Assembly (NCBI RefSeq): GCF_900129705.1
Contig: NZ_FQWO01000006.1
Span: forward strand, 62,001 to 126,000
DNA length: 64,000 nucleotides
Direction: 5' to 3'
Source of the DNA: Flavobacterium granuli
Lineage (GTDB): Bacteria; Bacteroidota; Bacteroidia; Flavobacteriales; Flavobacteriaceae
This document shows, piece by piece, positions 10,253 through 19,214 of this stretch. A program made the position numbers and the translations under genes. Under the pieces are notes generated by a model. It was not told the origin of the DNA. It saw only the letters and a program-made list of their open reading frames with translations, and did not search any database. Every line of letters begins with the position of its first letter. Positions within the stretch are counted from its first letter, which is position 1.

Positions 10253-12568
10253 TTATAGGTTATTAATGATGCTGTTTTCAAGTTTGCGGGCCTGAATCCT
10301 TTTTCCATTGACCACAAGGGCTAAATCAGTGTCTCCGTTTACTGTAAAACTCGTTCCGTCTTGGCTAACGGCTACTTTCAAAATTTGATTTCTAAAATTA
10401 ATTTTAAAAGAATAAGCCTTCCATTCTTTTGGAATTTTTGGAGAAAAATGTAAAGTGTCGTTTCTGATTCTCATTCCTCCAAAACCTTCCACGATACTCA
10501 TCCAGGTTCCCGCCATCGAGGTAATATGACAACCTTCTTTGACTTCTTTATTGTAATCATCGAGATCCAATCGGGAAGTTCTCAGGTAAAAAGCATAGGC
10601 CATATCCATCTTGTCTAGCGCTGCAGCCTGAATGGAATGTACGCAAGGCGAAAGCGAACTTTCATGAACCGTAAAAGATTCATAATACTCAAAATTGCGT
10701 TTCAGTTCTTCTTTAGAAAAATGTTCTTCAAAGAAATAAAAACTTTGCAACACATCGGCCTGTTTGATATAAGGCGAACGCAAAACACGGTCCCAAGACC
10801 ATTTTTGATTGATTGGTCTTTGCGAAGGATCTAAATCTTTTACAGGAACCAAATCTTTGTCTAAAAATCCGTCTTGCTGCAAGTAGATGCCTAATTCTTC
10901 TGATTTTGGAAAATACATATTATCGGCCACTTTTTTCCATTGCTGAATCTCAGCATCGGATAATTGTACTTTTTCTACGATTCGTTTGTGATCCAAAGGG
11001 AATTCTAAGGCTACTTTTTTAATTTGTTCCTGCGTATAATTGATACACCATTGAGCAATATAATTCGTATGGAAATTATTGTTGACATTGTTTTCGTATT
11101 CATTTGGACCGGTAACGCCCAAGATTACGAATTGGTTTTTATCATTAGAGTAATTGGCTCTTTGATGCCAAAAACGCGAAATCGCAATCAAAACTTCCAG
11201 TCCTTTTTCGGGAATATAAGAATAATCTCCCGTGAAACGGTGGTAATTGTAAATAGCAAAAGCAATGGCACCGTTTCTATGGATTTCCTCATGGGTAATT
11301 TCCCATTCGTTGTGGCATTCTTCACCATTCATCGTTACCATAGGATATAAGGCGGCACCATTTTTAAAACCAAGATTTTTCTCGGCATTTTCAATCGCTT
11401 TTTCAAGGTGATTGTAACGATAGGCCAGTAAATTCCGGGCGACTTCCTGATCTTTGGTAGCCATGTAAAACGGAATGCAATAGGCTTCGGTGTCCCAATA
11501 AGTGGAACCTCCATATTTCTCTCCGGTGAAACCTTTTGGCCCAATATTCAATCGGTTGTCTTTTCCTAAATAGGTTTGGTTCAACTGAAAAATATTAAAG
11601 CGGATTCCTTGTTGGGCTTTTACATCGCCTTCAATGGTGATGTCGGACATTTCCCAAATTTTTGCCCAAGCTTCAATCTGGTCATTCAATAATTGCTCGT
11701 AGCCTTTGGTTAATGCCGATTGGATTGCTTTTTCTGCTGCAACAAGGGTATTTTTATGGTTCAGCGAAACGGTGTATCCTCCTATCTTTTGAATGGATGA
11801 TTTTTGGCCTTGAGCCACAATGACATCATAACTGAATTTAATTTTGTCCGGAAGGCTGTCAATTGCCGAAGGTGATATGCTCAAATTTTCTCCATTTTGC
11901 CAAATGCTGTTTTGCATAAAGGTGGTTACTTCAAAATGGGTTTTGAAGGTTTGCGCTGTTATAAAAGCTTCATTCCCGGTTTTTTTTACTTTAAGCGGTT
12001 CCCAGAATTTTTCGTCCCAATTAGCGTCTTCATTGGTCACTCCGGCATCAATGTAAGGTTTGTAAATTATTTTTGCATCCTTATTCAAAGGAGTAATTTC
12101 ATAATTGATCATTCCCACTTCGTCCAAATCTATAGAAAGGAAACGGCGCACCTTAACCGAAATTTCGGTACCGTTTTTTAAAGTGGCATCGAAAGAGCGA
12201 TGGTACCAACCTTCTTTCATATTCAATTCCCTACGAAAGTTTTTTATGGAAGCGCAAGTGTTTAAATCTAAGTTTTCTCCGTTGATTTCAATATCTATCC
12301 CAATCCAGTTTGGGGCATTCAAAACCTTGGCAAAATACTCAGGATAGCCGTTTTTCCACCAGCCCACTTTAGTTTTATCCGGATAATAGATCCCTGCAAT
12401 ATAACTTCCCTGGAAACTTTCTCCGGTATATTTTTCTTCAAAATTAGCGCGTTGGCCCATAGCACCGTTACCGATACTGAATAGGCTTTGAGACGATTTT
12501 ACTCTCTCTGCATCAAATCCCTCTTCAATGATGGACCAATTGTCTGGTTTTATATAATCTTGGTTCAT
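10253..12568 (-). CDS. Glycoside hydrolase family 65 maltose phosphorylase
   Basis: This 771-residue enzyme has no signal peptide, so it is cytosolic. It should phosphorolyse maltose to glucose and beta-glucose-1-phosphate. The N-terminal beta-sandwich starts with WSIIEEGFDAERV and SLFSIGNGAMGQR. The (alpha/alpha)6 catalytic domain has YWDTEAYCIPFY (about 357-368) and ECHNEWEITHEEIHRNG (about 417-433). VTGPNEY carries the general acid at about E490, the position corresponding to the catalytic Glu of characterised maltose phosphorylases. Other GH65 activities (trehalose, kojibiose) cannot be excluded from motifs, but the setting with beta-phosphoglucomutase and starch enzymes favours maltose. 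The neighbouring pgmB product would convert the beta-glucose-1-phosphate formed. Confidence 0.92.
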   Translation of the reverse strand: MNQDYIKPDNWSIIEEGFDAERVKSSQSLFSIGNGAMGQRANFEEKYTGESFQGSYIAGIYYPDKTKVGWWKNGYPEYFAKVLNAPNWIGIDIEINGENLDLNTCASIKNFRRELNMKEGWYHRSFDATLKNGTEISVKVRRFLSIDLDEVGMINYEITPLNKDAKIIYKPYIDAGVTNEDANWDEKFWEPLKVKKTGNEAFITAQTFKTHFEVTTFMQNSIWQNGENLSISPSAIDSLPDKIKFSYDVIVAQGQKSSIQKIGGYTVSLNHKNTLVAAEKAIQSALTKGYEQLLNDQIEAWAKIWEMSDITIEGDVKAQQGIRFNIFQLNQTYLGKDNRLNIGPKGFTGEKYGGSTYWDTEAYCIPFYMATKDQEVARNLLAYRYNHLEKAIENAEKNLGFKNGAALYPMVTMNGEECHNEWEITHEEIHRNGAIAFAIYNYHRFTGDYSYIPEKGLEVLIAISRFWHQRANYSNDKNQFVILGVTGPNEYENNVNNNFHTNYIAQWCINYTQEQIKKVALEFPLDHKRIVEKVQLSDAEIQQWKKVADNMYFPKSEELGIYLQQDGFLDKDLVPVKDLDPSQRPINQKWSWDRVLRSPYIKQADVLQSFYFFEEHFSKEELKRNFEYYESFTVHESSLSPCVHSIQAAALDKMDMAYAFYLRTSRLDLDDYNKEVKEGCHITSMAGTWMSIVEGFGGMRIRNDTLHFSPKIPKEWKAYSFKINFRNQILKVAVSQDGTSFTVNGDTDLALVVNGKRIQARKLENSIINNL

Positions 12569-12672
12569 TCTTTCCTTTTGTTTAAAGTTTAAAAAGTGTA
12601 AGCTTTAGAAGTTTGAAACTGAGAAACTCATGACAGACTTCTGTATTTCTTATCTCTTTTTATTCTATCTTT

Positions 12673-13329
12673 TTATTTTCTAATTAAAGCCTCTATAAAG
12701 CTGCTGTCTATATGGGTAAAATCTTCGAAGATGTATTTGGCTTCATGCAAAACAGCTTCTTCTCCAATACCGATGCTGGTCATTTTCCCAATATTAGCCG
12801 CCTGAATTCCAGCCACAGAATCTTCAAATACAATGGTGTTTTCCGGCGAAATCCCCAATAGTTGAGCGGCAATCAGGAATACTTCCGGATCGGGTTTGGC
12901 ATTTGAAACATCATTGCCATCTACGATTGCATCAAAATAGGACATGATTCCGGTTTTCTCCAGAATAGGTCTGGCATTTTTACTTGCTGAACCCAAAGCA
13001 ATAGCTTGGTTTTGTTCTTTTAAGAATTTTAAAACAGTTAGCACTCCTGGTAAAATTTCACTTTGGTCCATATCAACCAAATAGGATAAATAGTCTTCGT
13101 TTTTTTGAACGAGCCATTTGTTTTTGTCTTCCTGAGAAGCTTCAATTTTTCCTAATTCTAAAATGATGTCCAGCGAACGTACTCTGCTGACTCCTTTTAA
13201 TAATTCATTGTGTTCGAGTGTGAAATCGATATTTAGTTCTGTTGCAATTTTTTTCCAAGCCAAAAAATGGTATTTGGCAGTGTCAACAATTACACCGTCA
13301 AGGTCGAATATAAATGCTTTTTTAATCAT
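12673..13329 (-). CDS. pgmB: Beta-phosphoglucomutase
   Basis: This is a 218-residue HAD-superfamily enzyme that converts beta-glucose-1-phosphate to glucose-6-phosphate. The nucleophile motif FDLDGVIVDT is at residues 8-17 (D9, D11). AKYHFLAWKKIA in the cap and the LKGVSRVRSLD substrate-specificity segment are typical of beta-phosphoglucomutase rather than general phosphatases. LGSASKNA is HAD motif II, and KPDPEVFL with FEDSVAGIQAA are motifs III and IV. The start is two bases after the MFS transporter stop, so the genes are tightly coupled. The GH65 enzyme encoded next supplies its substrate. Confidence 0.95.
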   Translation of the reverse strand: MIKKAFIFDLDGVIVDTAKYHFLAWKKIATELNIDFTLEHNELLKGVSRVRSLDIILELGKIEASQEDKNKWLVQKNEDYLSYLVDMDQSEILPGVLTVLKFLKEQNQAIALGSASKNARPILEKTGIMSYFDAIVDGNDVSNAKPDPEVFLIAAQLLGISPENTIVFEDSVAGIQAANIGKMTSIGIGEEAVLHEAKYIFEDFTHIDSSFIEALIRK

Positions 13330-13331
13330 GA

Positions 13332-14693
13332 TTATTGTTTTATTACGTCATCAACATCTTTCACTTTTACCACTAATACGGCGGCAATAAGGAAACTGAC
13401 TCCGCTGGTGACTAAGGCAAGTATGGCGTCGTCATGATAGACATACTTAACTAAGGGGCCTCCAATTAAGGCATTGATGATTTGTGGGATAACGATAAAG
13501 AAATTGAAAATCCCCATGTAAACTCCCATTTTCATTGGTGAAATGGAACCCGCTAAAATGGCGTAAGGCATAGACAAAATACTTGCCCAAGCGATTCCCA
13601 CGCCTATCATGGAGAGGACGAGCCAGTTTTCATTGGGTACAAAATACATCGAGATTAATCCTAATCCACCAATGATTAGTGAAGCCGAATGGGTTAGTTT
13701 TCGCCCTATTTTTTTAGCGATATAGGGTAAGGCAAAGGCGTAGAAAGCCGAAACTAAATTGTAAATTCCAAATAGGACACCAACCCAGTCGCCGGCATCT
13801 TGATAAGCAACACTTTTATTGTCTGTAATGGGCAAACCATACACATGATGGGCTATGGCCGGCGTGGTAAATACCCACATTCCAAAAAGGCCAAACCAGG
13901 AGAAAAATTGAACCCAACTCAATTGTTTCATCGTAGTAGGCATTTTTCTGAAATCTTCAAAAATGTCCAATAAGCCTGATTTTTTTGGGCTAATTGTTGT
14001 TTCAAAAACTTCCTGATGGGCACTTTCATCTTCAAATTGCGCTAATTCTTCCGGAGAATATTCTTTGGTGGTCCAAATGGTGATGAGTATGGATCCAATA
14101 AGAATGATGGCTCCAATGATGAAGGACCAAATAAGATGCGAAGGAACTCCTCCGTTCTCATTTCTATTGGAAATACCCAACCAATTGGTAAGGACATAAG
14201 GAAGCCAAGAACCGATTACGGCTCCAAATCCGATTAATGCGGTTTGAACGCTGAATCCAAGGGTTCTTTGATCTGTTCTTAGATTGTCTCCCACTAAAGC
14301 TCGGAAAGGTTCCATGGCAATGTTGAAGGAGGCGTCCATAATCATCAGCATTCCGGCACCAACCCAAATCGCGGGCAATAAGGCGATGAAAATTTCGGCT
14401 TGCGGCATTAAGATTAAACCAATAGAAGCTAATAAGGCACCAACTAAAAAGAAGGGTTTTCTTCGTCCAAATTTTCCCCAAGTTTTGTCGCTGTAATAGC
14501 CTATTATGGGCTGTACAATTAATCCCATTAAAGGAGCAATTATCCAAAACCACGAAAGTTCATGCACATCGGCACCAAAAATTTGAAGAATTCTGCTGGC
14601 ATTAGCATTTTGAAGGGCAAAACCCATCTGTATTCCCAAGAAACCGAAACTCATGTTCCAAATTTCCCAGAAACTTAACTTACGCTTTTCCAT
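13332..14693 (-). CDS. MFS sugar transporter (SLC45/GPH-like, probable maltose importer)
   Basis: This 453-residue inner-membrane carrier has about 12 hydrophobic segments. The first helix region reads FWEIWNMSFGFLGIQMGFAL, and an IGYYSDKTWGKFGRRKPFF loop between helices 2 and 3 matches the MFS motif (D-x-x-x-G-R-R-x). This type groups with SLC45/sucrose-type cation symporters. It is the first gene of the operon leading to pgmB, maltose phosphorylase, GH97 and GH13, so import of maltose or maltodextrin into the cytosol for phosphorolysis is the natural role. A 260-base upstream region holds an operator-like palindrome. Substrate is inferred from context only. Confidence 0.88.
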   Translation of the reverse strand: MEKRKLSFWEIWNMSFGFLGIQMGFALQNANASRILQIFGADVHELSWFWIIAPLMGLIVQPIIGYYSDKTWGKFGRRKPFFLVGALLASIGLILMPQAEIFIALLPAIWVGAGMLMIMDASFNIAMEPFRALVGDNLRTDQRTLGFSVQTALIGFGAVIGSWLPYVLTNWLGISNRNENGGVPSHLIWSFIIGAIILIGSILITIWTTKEYSPEELAQFEDESAHQEVFETTISPKKSGLLDIFEDFRKMPTTMKQLSWVQFFSWFGLFGMWVFTTPAIAHHVYGLPITDNKSVAYQDAGDWVGVLFGIYNLVSAFYAFALPYIAKKIGRKLTHSASLIIGGLGLISMYFVPNENWLVLSMIGVGIAWASILSMPYAILAGSISPMKMGVYMGIFNFFIVIPQIINALIGGPLVKYVYHDDAILALVTSGVSFLIAAVLVVKVKDVDDVIKQ

Positions 14694-14842
14694 TATCGTA
14701 ATTTAAAATGAATACGATAAGCGCGATGCTTATCAAAACTTAACTTGTTTTTCGAAGTAAAAGTAAAAGCTTTGATGGGGTAAATGTAAAAATTTATTTT
14801 AAACTTTTGTTTTTTAGAAGCAAATAAAATGCAATATTTTCA

Positions 14843-14858
14843 ACTACAAGGTTGTAGT
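14843..14858. promoter_or_regulatory. Operator-like palindrome upstream of the maltose operon
   Basis: ACTACAA-GG-TTGTAGT is a perfect 7-bp dyad, 150 bases before the transporter start. It is preceded by TTTTCAAC (14837-14844, sharing the first bases of the dyad). A related site, also preceded by TTTTCAAC, occurs at 16078-16094 before susC. The dyad size and location fit a LacI-family operator; the binding protein would be the regulator encoded at 14954-15973. Confidence 0.5.
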
Positions 14859-14883
14859 AATGAATATAATACAGTTTTTGTAG

Positions 14884-14952
14884 TATTCAGCATTCAGTTG
14901 CTAACTGCAAACGGAGGCTGATTACTAAATACTGAACACTGATCACTAAAGA
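14884..14952. repeat. Degenerate 7-bp tandem repeats next to the LacI-type gene
   Basis: From 14918 five contiguous heptamers read CTGATTA, CTAAATA, CTGAACA, CTGATCA, CTAAAGA. Upstream, TATTCAG (14884-14890) and CATTCAG (14891-14897) are the same unit on the other strand (reverse complement CTGAATA, CTGAATG). The array ends two bases before the regulator's stop codon, in its 3' untranslated region. Function unknown. Confidence 0.6.
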
Positions 14953-14953
14953 G

Positions 14954-15973
14954 TTAATTCGTTGATTCTCTTTCAATCAGATGGGTTTCAATTACTTCAG
15001 TGATGTAATTTTCTTCTTCTTCATTTTCTGATTCTAATCTGTCGATAAGCATTTTTGCGGCTTTATTGCCCATTTTTATTCCGTTTTGACTCACAGTGGT
15101 AATGGTAGGGGTCGAGTATTTTGAAATGATTCCATCGGTAAAGGCAATAATGGATAAATCTTCAGGAACTCTCAATCCCATTTTATTGGCTGTTTTGATG
15201 CAGGTTACCGCAAAGAGTTCGTTTACCGCAAAAACAGCATCAATGGCTTTGTCTTGCAGTAATTTACTGATGATGATTTCGCAAGTATCTACATTTTCAA
15301 TCTTAATAATTAGATTTTCATCAAATGGGATGCCATTGTCCAAAAGCGCTTTGATATAACCATCGGTTCTTAGTTTGCCCACGCTGACATAATCGACAGT
15401 GGTTACTAGAGCAATCTTTTTCTTTCCATTGTCAATCAGGCTTTGAACTGCTTCGTAAGCTGCTGATTTATCATCAATAATAACTTTGTCGCACAGGATT
15501 TCATTGGTAACCCGGTCAAACATGACAACGGGCATTCCTTGATTGATGACTTCGGTGATATGGTGAAAATCAGCCTTGAATTGGGTTTCTTTGGATAGCG
15601 ACATGATAAAACCGTCGATACTTCCGTTAGCAAGCATTTCCATATTAAGTACTTCTTTGTCAAAAGAATCATCAGACAAACAGATGATAACGCTGTAGCC
15701 GTGTTCGTTAGCAACTTGTTCGATTCCATTAATGACAGTCGAAAAGAAATGGTGTACAATCTCGGGGATGATTATCCCTATAGCTTTCGACTTTCGGTTT
15801 TTTAAACTTAGGGCAATATTGTTGGGTTTGTAATTATAGAATTTGGCAAAAGCCTGTACTTTTAATCTGGTTTCTTCTCCAATCTCTGAACTGTCCCTAA
15901 GTGACTTCGAAACTGTTGAAATGGACACGTCCAATTCTCGGGCTATTTGTTTAAGGGTTATTTTCTTCTTCAT
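14954..15973 (-). CDS. LacI-family transcriptional regulator of the starch locus
   Basis: This 339-residue DNA-binding protein has an N-terminal helix-turn-helix with KQIARELDVSISTVSKSL at about residues 8-25. The hinge helix PNNIALSLKNRKS and a periplasmic-binding-protein-like sensor domain starting at AIGIIIPEI follow. The C-terminal part contains DGIISKYSTPTITTVSQNG and GNKAAKMLIDRL, usual in this family. It lies between the maltose operon and the divergent susC, and shares an intergenic region with susC. It probably represses or activates both arms in response to a maltose-type ligand. In Bacteroides the starch locus uses SusR instead, so a LacI regulator is the flavobacterial arrangement. 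Direct repeats lie in its 3' untranslated region. Confidence 0.92.
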   Translation of the reverse strand: MKKKITLKQIARELDVSISTVSKSLRDSSEIGEETRLKVQAFAKFYNYKPNNIALSLKNRKSKAIGIIIPEIVHHFFSTVINGIEQVANEHGYSVIICLSDDSFDKEVLNMEMLANGSIDGFIMSLSKETQFKADFHHITEVINQGMPVVMFDRVTNEILCDKVIIDDKSAAYEAVQSLIDNGKKKIALVTTVDYVSVGKLRTDGYIKALLDNGIPFDENLIIKIENVDTCEIIISKLLQDKAIDAVFAVNELFAVTCIKTANKMGLRVPEDLSIIAFTDGIISKYSTPTITTVSQNGIKMGNKAAKMLIDRLESENEEEENYITEVIETHLIERESTN

Positions 15974-16077
15974 GATAACAATTTGATAAATTTTGTTTCC
16001 GTAAATAAAGGGATTAATTATTTAGATTGTGCTAATTATATCTTCAAAAACATGTAATATATATAAAGTTTTCAACA

Positions 16078-16094
16078 CTACCACGTTTTCGTAA
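16078..16094. promoter_or_regulatory. Operator-like site in the susC / LacI intergenic region
   Basis: CTACCACGTTTTCGTAA shares 13 of 17 positions with CTACAAGGTTGTAGTAA at 14844-14860 before the maltose operon. Both are preceded by TTTTCAAC (here 16069-16076). TAC and GTA half-sites are symmetrical about the centre. It lies about 105 bases from both divergent starts. Weaker as a palindrome than its partner, so this is a candidate only. Confidence 0.4.
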
Positions 16095-16199
16095 GCTATT
16101 TGAAAAATGCTTTTGTCGAGCGGTCCAAAATTTACATAAATTTAACATTCGAAGTAAGAGTAAAAATCAGTAAAAACCAAATTAACTTAAACGAAAAGT

Positions 16200-19178
16200 A
16201 TGAAAACAATTTATAAGAAGTTGTTATTTTTATTGCTGCTGTTGCCTTTTGGTGTTCTGGCACAGAATACTATAAGCGGGATTGTTCTGGATAAAACATC
16301 AGGGCAACCTATTCCGGGAGTAAATATAAATATACAGGGTAGCACAAATGGTGTTTCGACAGATTTTGACGGAAAATATAAATTATCGAATATTAAAAAA
16401 GGAGATAAAATAGTATTCTCTTTTATTGGATATAAGAACACGATAATTAATTATGATTCCCAAAAAATAGTAAATGTTTCTTTAGGAGAAGATGAGAATC
16501 AATTAAAAGAAGTAGTGGTTCAGGTGGGTTATGGAACCGTTAAGAAGAAAGATGCTACGGGATCTGTTTCTCAAATTTCTGCAAAAGAGTTTAATAAAGG
16601 AATCAATGTTACTCCTGAAAGCTTGATTAGCGGCCGTATTTCGGGAGTTAATGTTACTGGTGGAGGAGCGCCGGGAGCTAAAGCGGATATTAGAATTCGT
16701 GGTGGATCTTCTTTAAATGCTTCTAATGAGCCCTTGATTGTTTTAGACGGACTTCCTTTGAGTAATACAACTCCAAGTGGAGCGACCAGTATTCTATCTA
16801 CAATTGATCCTAATGATATTGAGTCTTTTACAGTTTTAAAAGATGCTTCGGCAGCGGCGATTTACGGGTCTAGAGCTGCAAACGGAGTTATTGTTATTAC
16901 GACTAAAAAAGGGACAAAAGGCGGAGTGAAAGTGAACTTCAGCTCTCAAGTTGGTGTCAATACCATTGCCAATACCGTTGATGTACTGAGTGCGGATCAG
17001 TTTCGCGCTGTGGTAAACCAAAATGGATCTAATGCCCAAAAGGCGTTATTGGGAACGGCCAATACAAACTGGCAAGATGAAATTTTTCATACCGCTTTAA
17101 CTACTAACAATAATATTTCGGTTAGTGGCGCTTTATTTGATAAGTTACCTGTAAGATTATCTGTGGGAAATGTTAATAATCCGGGAATCTTAAAGAATAC
17201 TTCTTTTGAAAGAACTACGACATCGATATCGTTGAATCCTGTTTTATTTGACAATCATTTAAAAATTGACATCAACGGAAATTTATCTTTTGGTAAAAAC
17301 AGATTTCAAGATGAAGGAGCTGTTATAGGAAGTGCTATCGGATTTGATCCTACGCAATCAGTTTATAGTGCAAATTCTCGTTATGGAGGCTATTTTGAAT
17401 GGTTAGAGCCTAACGGTAATTTACCTTTATTACCTGCAAGAAACCCTGTGGCCAGATTAAATCAGGATGAAAGAAGAGCTACTTCTACCAGAAAATGGGG
17501 GAATGTGAGGTTAGATTATAAATTTCATTTCTTTGAAGATTTAAGAATAGTTGCTGAGGCAGGTATTGATCGATTTGACAGTAAAGGATTTACTGAAGTG
17601 AGTACGCAAAGTGCATTAGGCTATCAGCCAAATGCGTTTAGTAATCCTCAAAACAATTGGGTAAATCTGGGTGATTATTCTCATTATACCGATGCGCTTC
17701 AAAACAAGAATTTAAACACTTATTTGAATTATACTAAAGATGTAGGAAAGTTTAAAATTGATGCTACGGCGGGTTATAACTACCAATTATTTCAAAAGGA
17801 AAAATACGAATCAGGAGAAACGAGACGTCCAACTCCTAATGAGGATGTGATAACTGATCCGGATATTAACTTACAATCTTATTTTGGCCGTTTAAATTTA
17901 GGCTATGACAGTCGTTATTTAGTGACCTTAAATTACAGAAGAGACGGAACTTCCCGTTTTTCTAAAGAAAACAGATGGGGTAATTTTGCCGGAGCTGCTT
18001 TAGCATGGAATGTGGCCGAAGAAGCATTTTTAAAAGACAATACCACTCTTTCGGGCTTAAAACTAAGATTTGGATACGGAACTACCGGTCAACAAGATAT
18101 CTCGGCTCAGTATGACTATTTAAGAAGAGTAACTTTGGGAACCATTAATTCGCAGTATGTTTTTGGTAATACAGTTTATTCAACAGCAAGGCCTGAAGGA
18201 TATAACGAAAATATCAAATGGGAAAAATTAGCAGAGATGAATTTAGGTCTGGATTACGGATTTTTTAATGATAGAATTACAGGATCGATCAACTATTTTG
18301 ATAAAGAATCGAGTGATTTGTTAGCCGATATAGCGGTTCCTGATGGTGCAAATATTAGAAATCAAGGTTTCTTTAATATTGGTAGTGTGAAAACCAAAGG
18401 AATTGAGTTTAGCATTCAATCAGATATTATCAGAAATGAGAATTTAACTTGGAATGTGGCTTTTAATACGACTTATATCGATCAGAAGATTACCGAATTA
18501 GGAATTACTGTTCCGGGATTTGAAGGTTATACAACTGGAGCTATATCGGGAGGGGCAAATAATAATATTCAGATTAATTCGGTTGGATATGCGCCAAACT
18601 CATTTTTTGTATATGAGCAGTTATATGATGCAAATAAGAGGCCTATTCAAGGGGCTTATGTAGACAGAAATGACGATGGTAAGATTGATGACGGAGATCG
18701 TTACAGATTTCATAAAGCGGCACCGGACTATACCTTTGGTTTGTTTTCAACTTTAAACTACAAAAAGTTTGATTTCACGATGAACTGGAGAGCCAGTTTA
18801 GGAAATTATATTTTTGATAACGTGAGTTCAGATAAAGGCTACTTAAAAGCAGGATTAAGAAGAGATTCTGATTTGGCTAATATTAGTTCAGATTATCTAA
18901 ATACAGGTTTTGATTTTGAGGATAATGGGACAAGCCGTTACTTATCTAATTATTTTGTAAAAGATGCGTCTTTTATCAAACTTGACAATGTAACTGTGGG
19001 TTATACTTTAGATAAAGCATTATTAAAAGCAGCTTCGTTGCGATTTACAGCCGGGGTTCAAAACGTTTTGATATTGACTAAATATGGCGGTTTAGATCCG
19101 GAGAAATTCAACGGAATCGATGGCAATGTATATCCAAGAGCAAGAACTTTCTTGTTTGGAGTAAATGCAAATTTCTAA
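16200..19178 (+). CDS. susC: SusC/RagA-type TonB-linked outer-membrane transporter
   Basis: This 992-residue outer-membrane barrel imports maltodextrins with energy from TonB. A signal peptide (1-21, ending GVLAQ) is followed by the CarboxypepD_reg-like domain (about 23-105; TISGIVLDKTSGQPIPGVN). The TonB-box region and plug come next (VQVGYGTVKKKDATGSVS, then RIRGGSSLNASNEPLIVLDG, the SusC signature), and then a long beta-barrel ending in FLFGVNANF with a terminal aromatic residue. It is the first gene of the plus-strand arm, 36 bases before susD and divergent from the LacI-type regulator. Substrate is inferred from the amylase and maltose genes on both sides. Confidence 0.96.
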   Translation: MKTIYKKLLFLLLLLPFGVLAQNTISGIVLDKTSGQPIPGVNINIQGSTNGVSTDFDGKYKLSNIKKGDKIVFSFIGYKNTIINYDSQKIVNVSLGEDENQLKEVVVQVGYGTVKKKDATGSVSQISAKEFNKGINVTPESLISGRISGVNVTGGGAPGAKADIRIRGGSSLNASNEPLIVLDGLPLSNTTPSGATSILSTIDPNDIESFTVLKDASAAAIYGSRAANGVIVITTKKGTKGGVKVNFSSQVGVNTIANTVDVLSADQFRAVVNQNGSNAQKALLGTANTNWQDEIFHTALTTNNNISVSGALFDKLPVRLSVGNVNNPGILKNTSFERTTTSISLNPVLFDNHLKIDINGNLSFGKNRFQDEGAVIGSAIGFDPTQSVYSANSRYGGYFEWLEPNGNLPLLPARNPVARLNQDERRATSTRKWGNVRLDYKFHFFEDLRIVAEAGIDRFDSKGFTEVSTQSALGYQPNAFSNPQNNWVNLGDYSHYTDALQNKNLNTYLNYTKDVGKFKIDATAGYNYQLFQKEKYESGETRRPTPNEDVITDPDINLQSYFGRLNLGYDSRYLVTLNYRRDGTSRFSKENRWGNFAGAALAWNVAEEAFLKDNTTLSGLKLRFGYGTTGQQDISAQYDYLRRVTLGTINSQYVFGNTVYSTARPEGYNENIKWEKLAEMNLGLDYGFFNDRITGSINYFDKESSDLLADIAVPDGANIRNQGFFNIGSVKTKGIEFSIQSDIIRNENLTWNVAFNTTYIDQKITELGITVPGFEGYTTGAISGGANNNIQINSVGYAPNSFFVYEQLYDANKRPIQGAYVDRNDDGKIDDGDRYRFHKAAPDYTFGLFSTLNYKKFDFTMNWRASLGNYIFDNVSSDKGYLKAGLRRDSDLANISSDYLNTGFDFEDNGTSRYLSNYFVKDASFIKLDNVTVGYTLDKALLKAASLRFTAGVQNVLILTKYGGLDPEKFNGIDGNVYPRARTFLFGVNANF

Positions 19179-19214
19179 TAGTACATTATTAAATAAAACT
19201 TTAAAACACACAAA

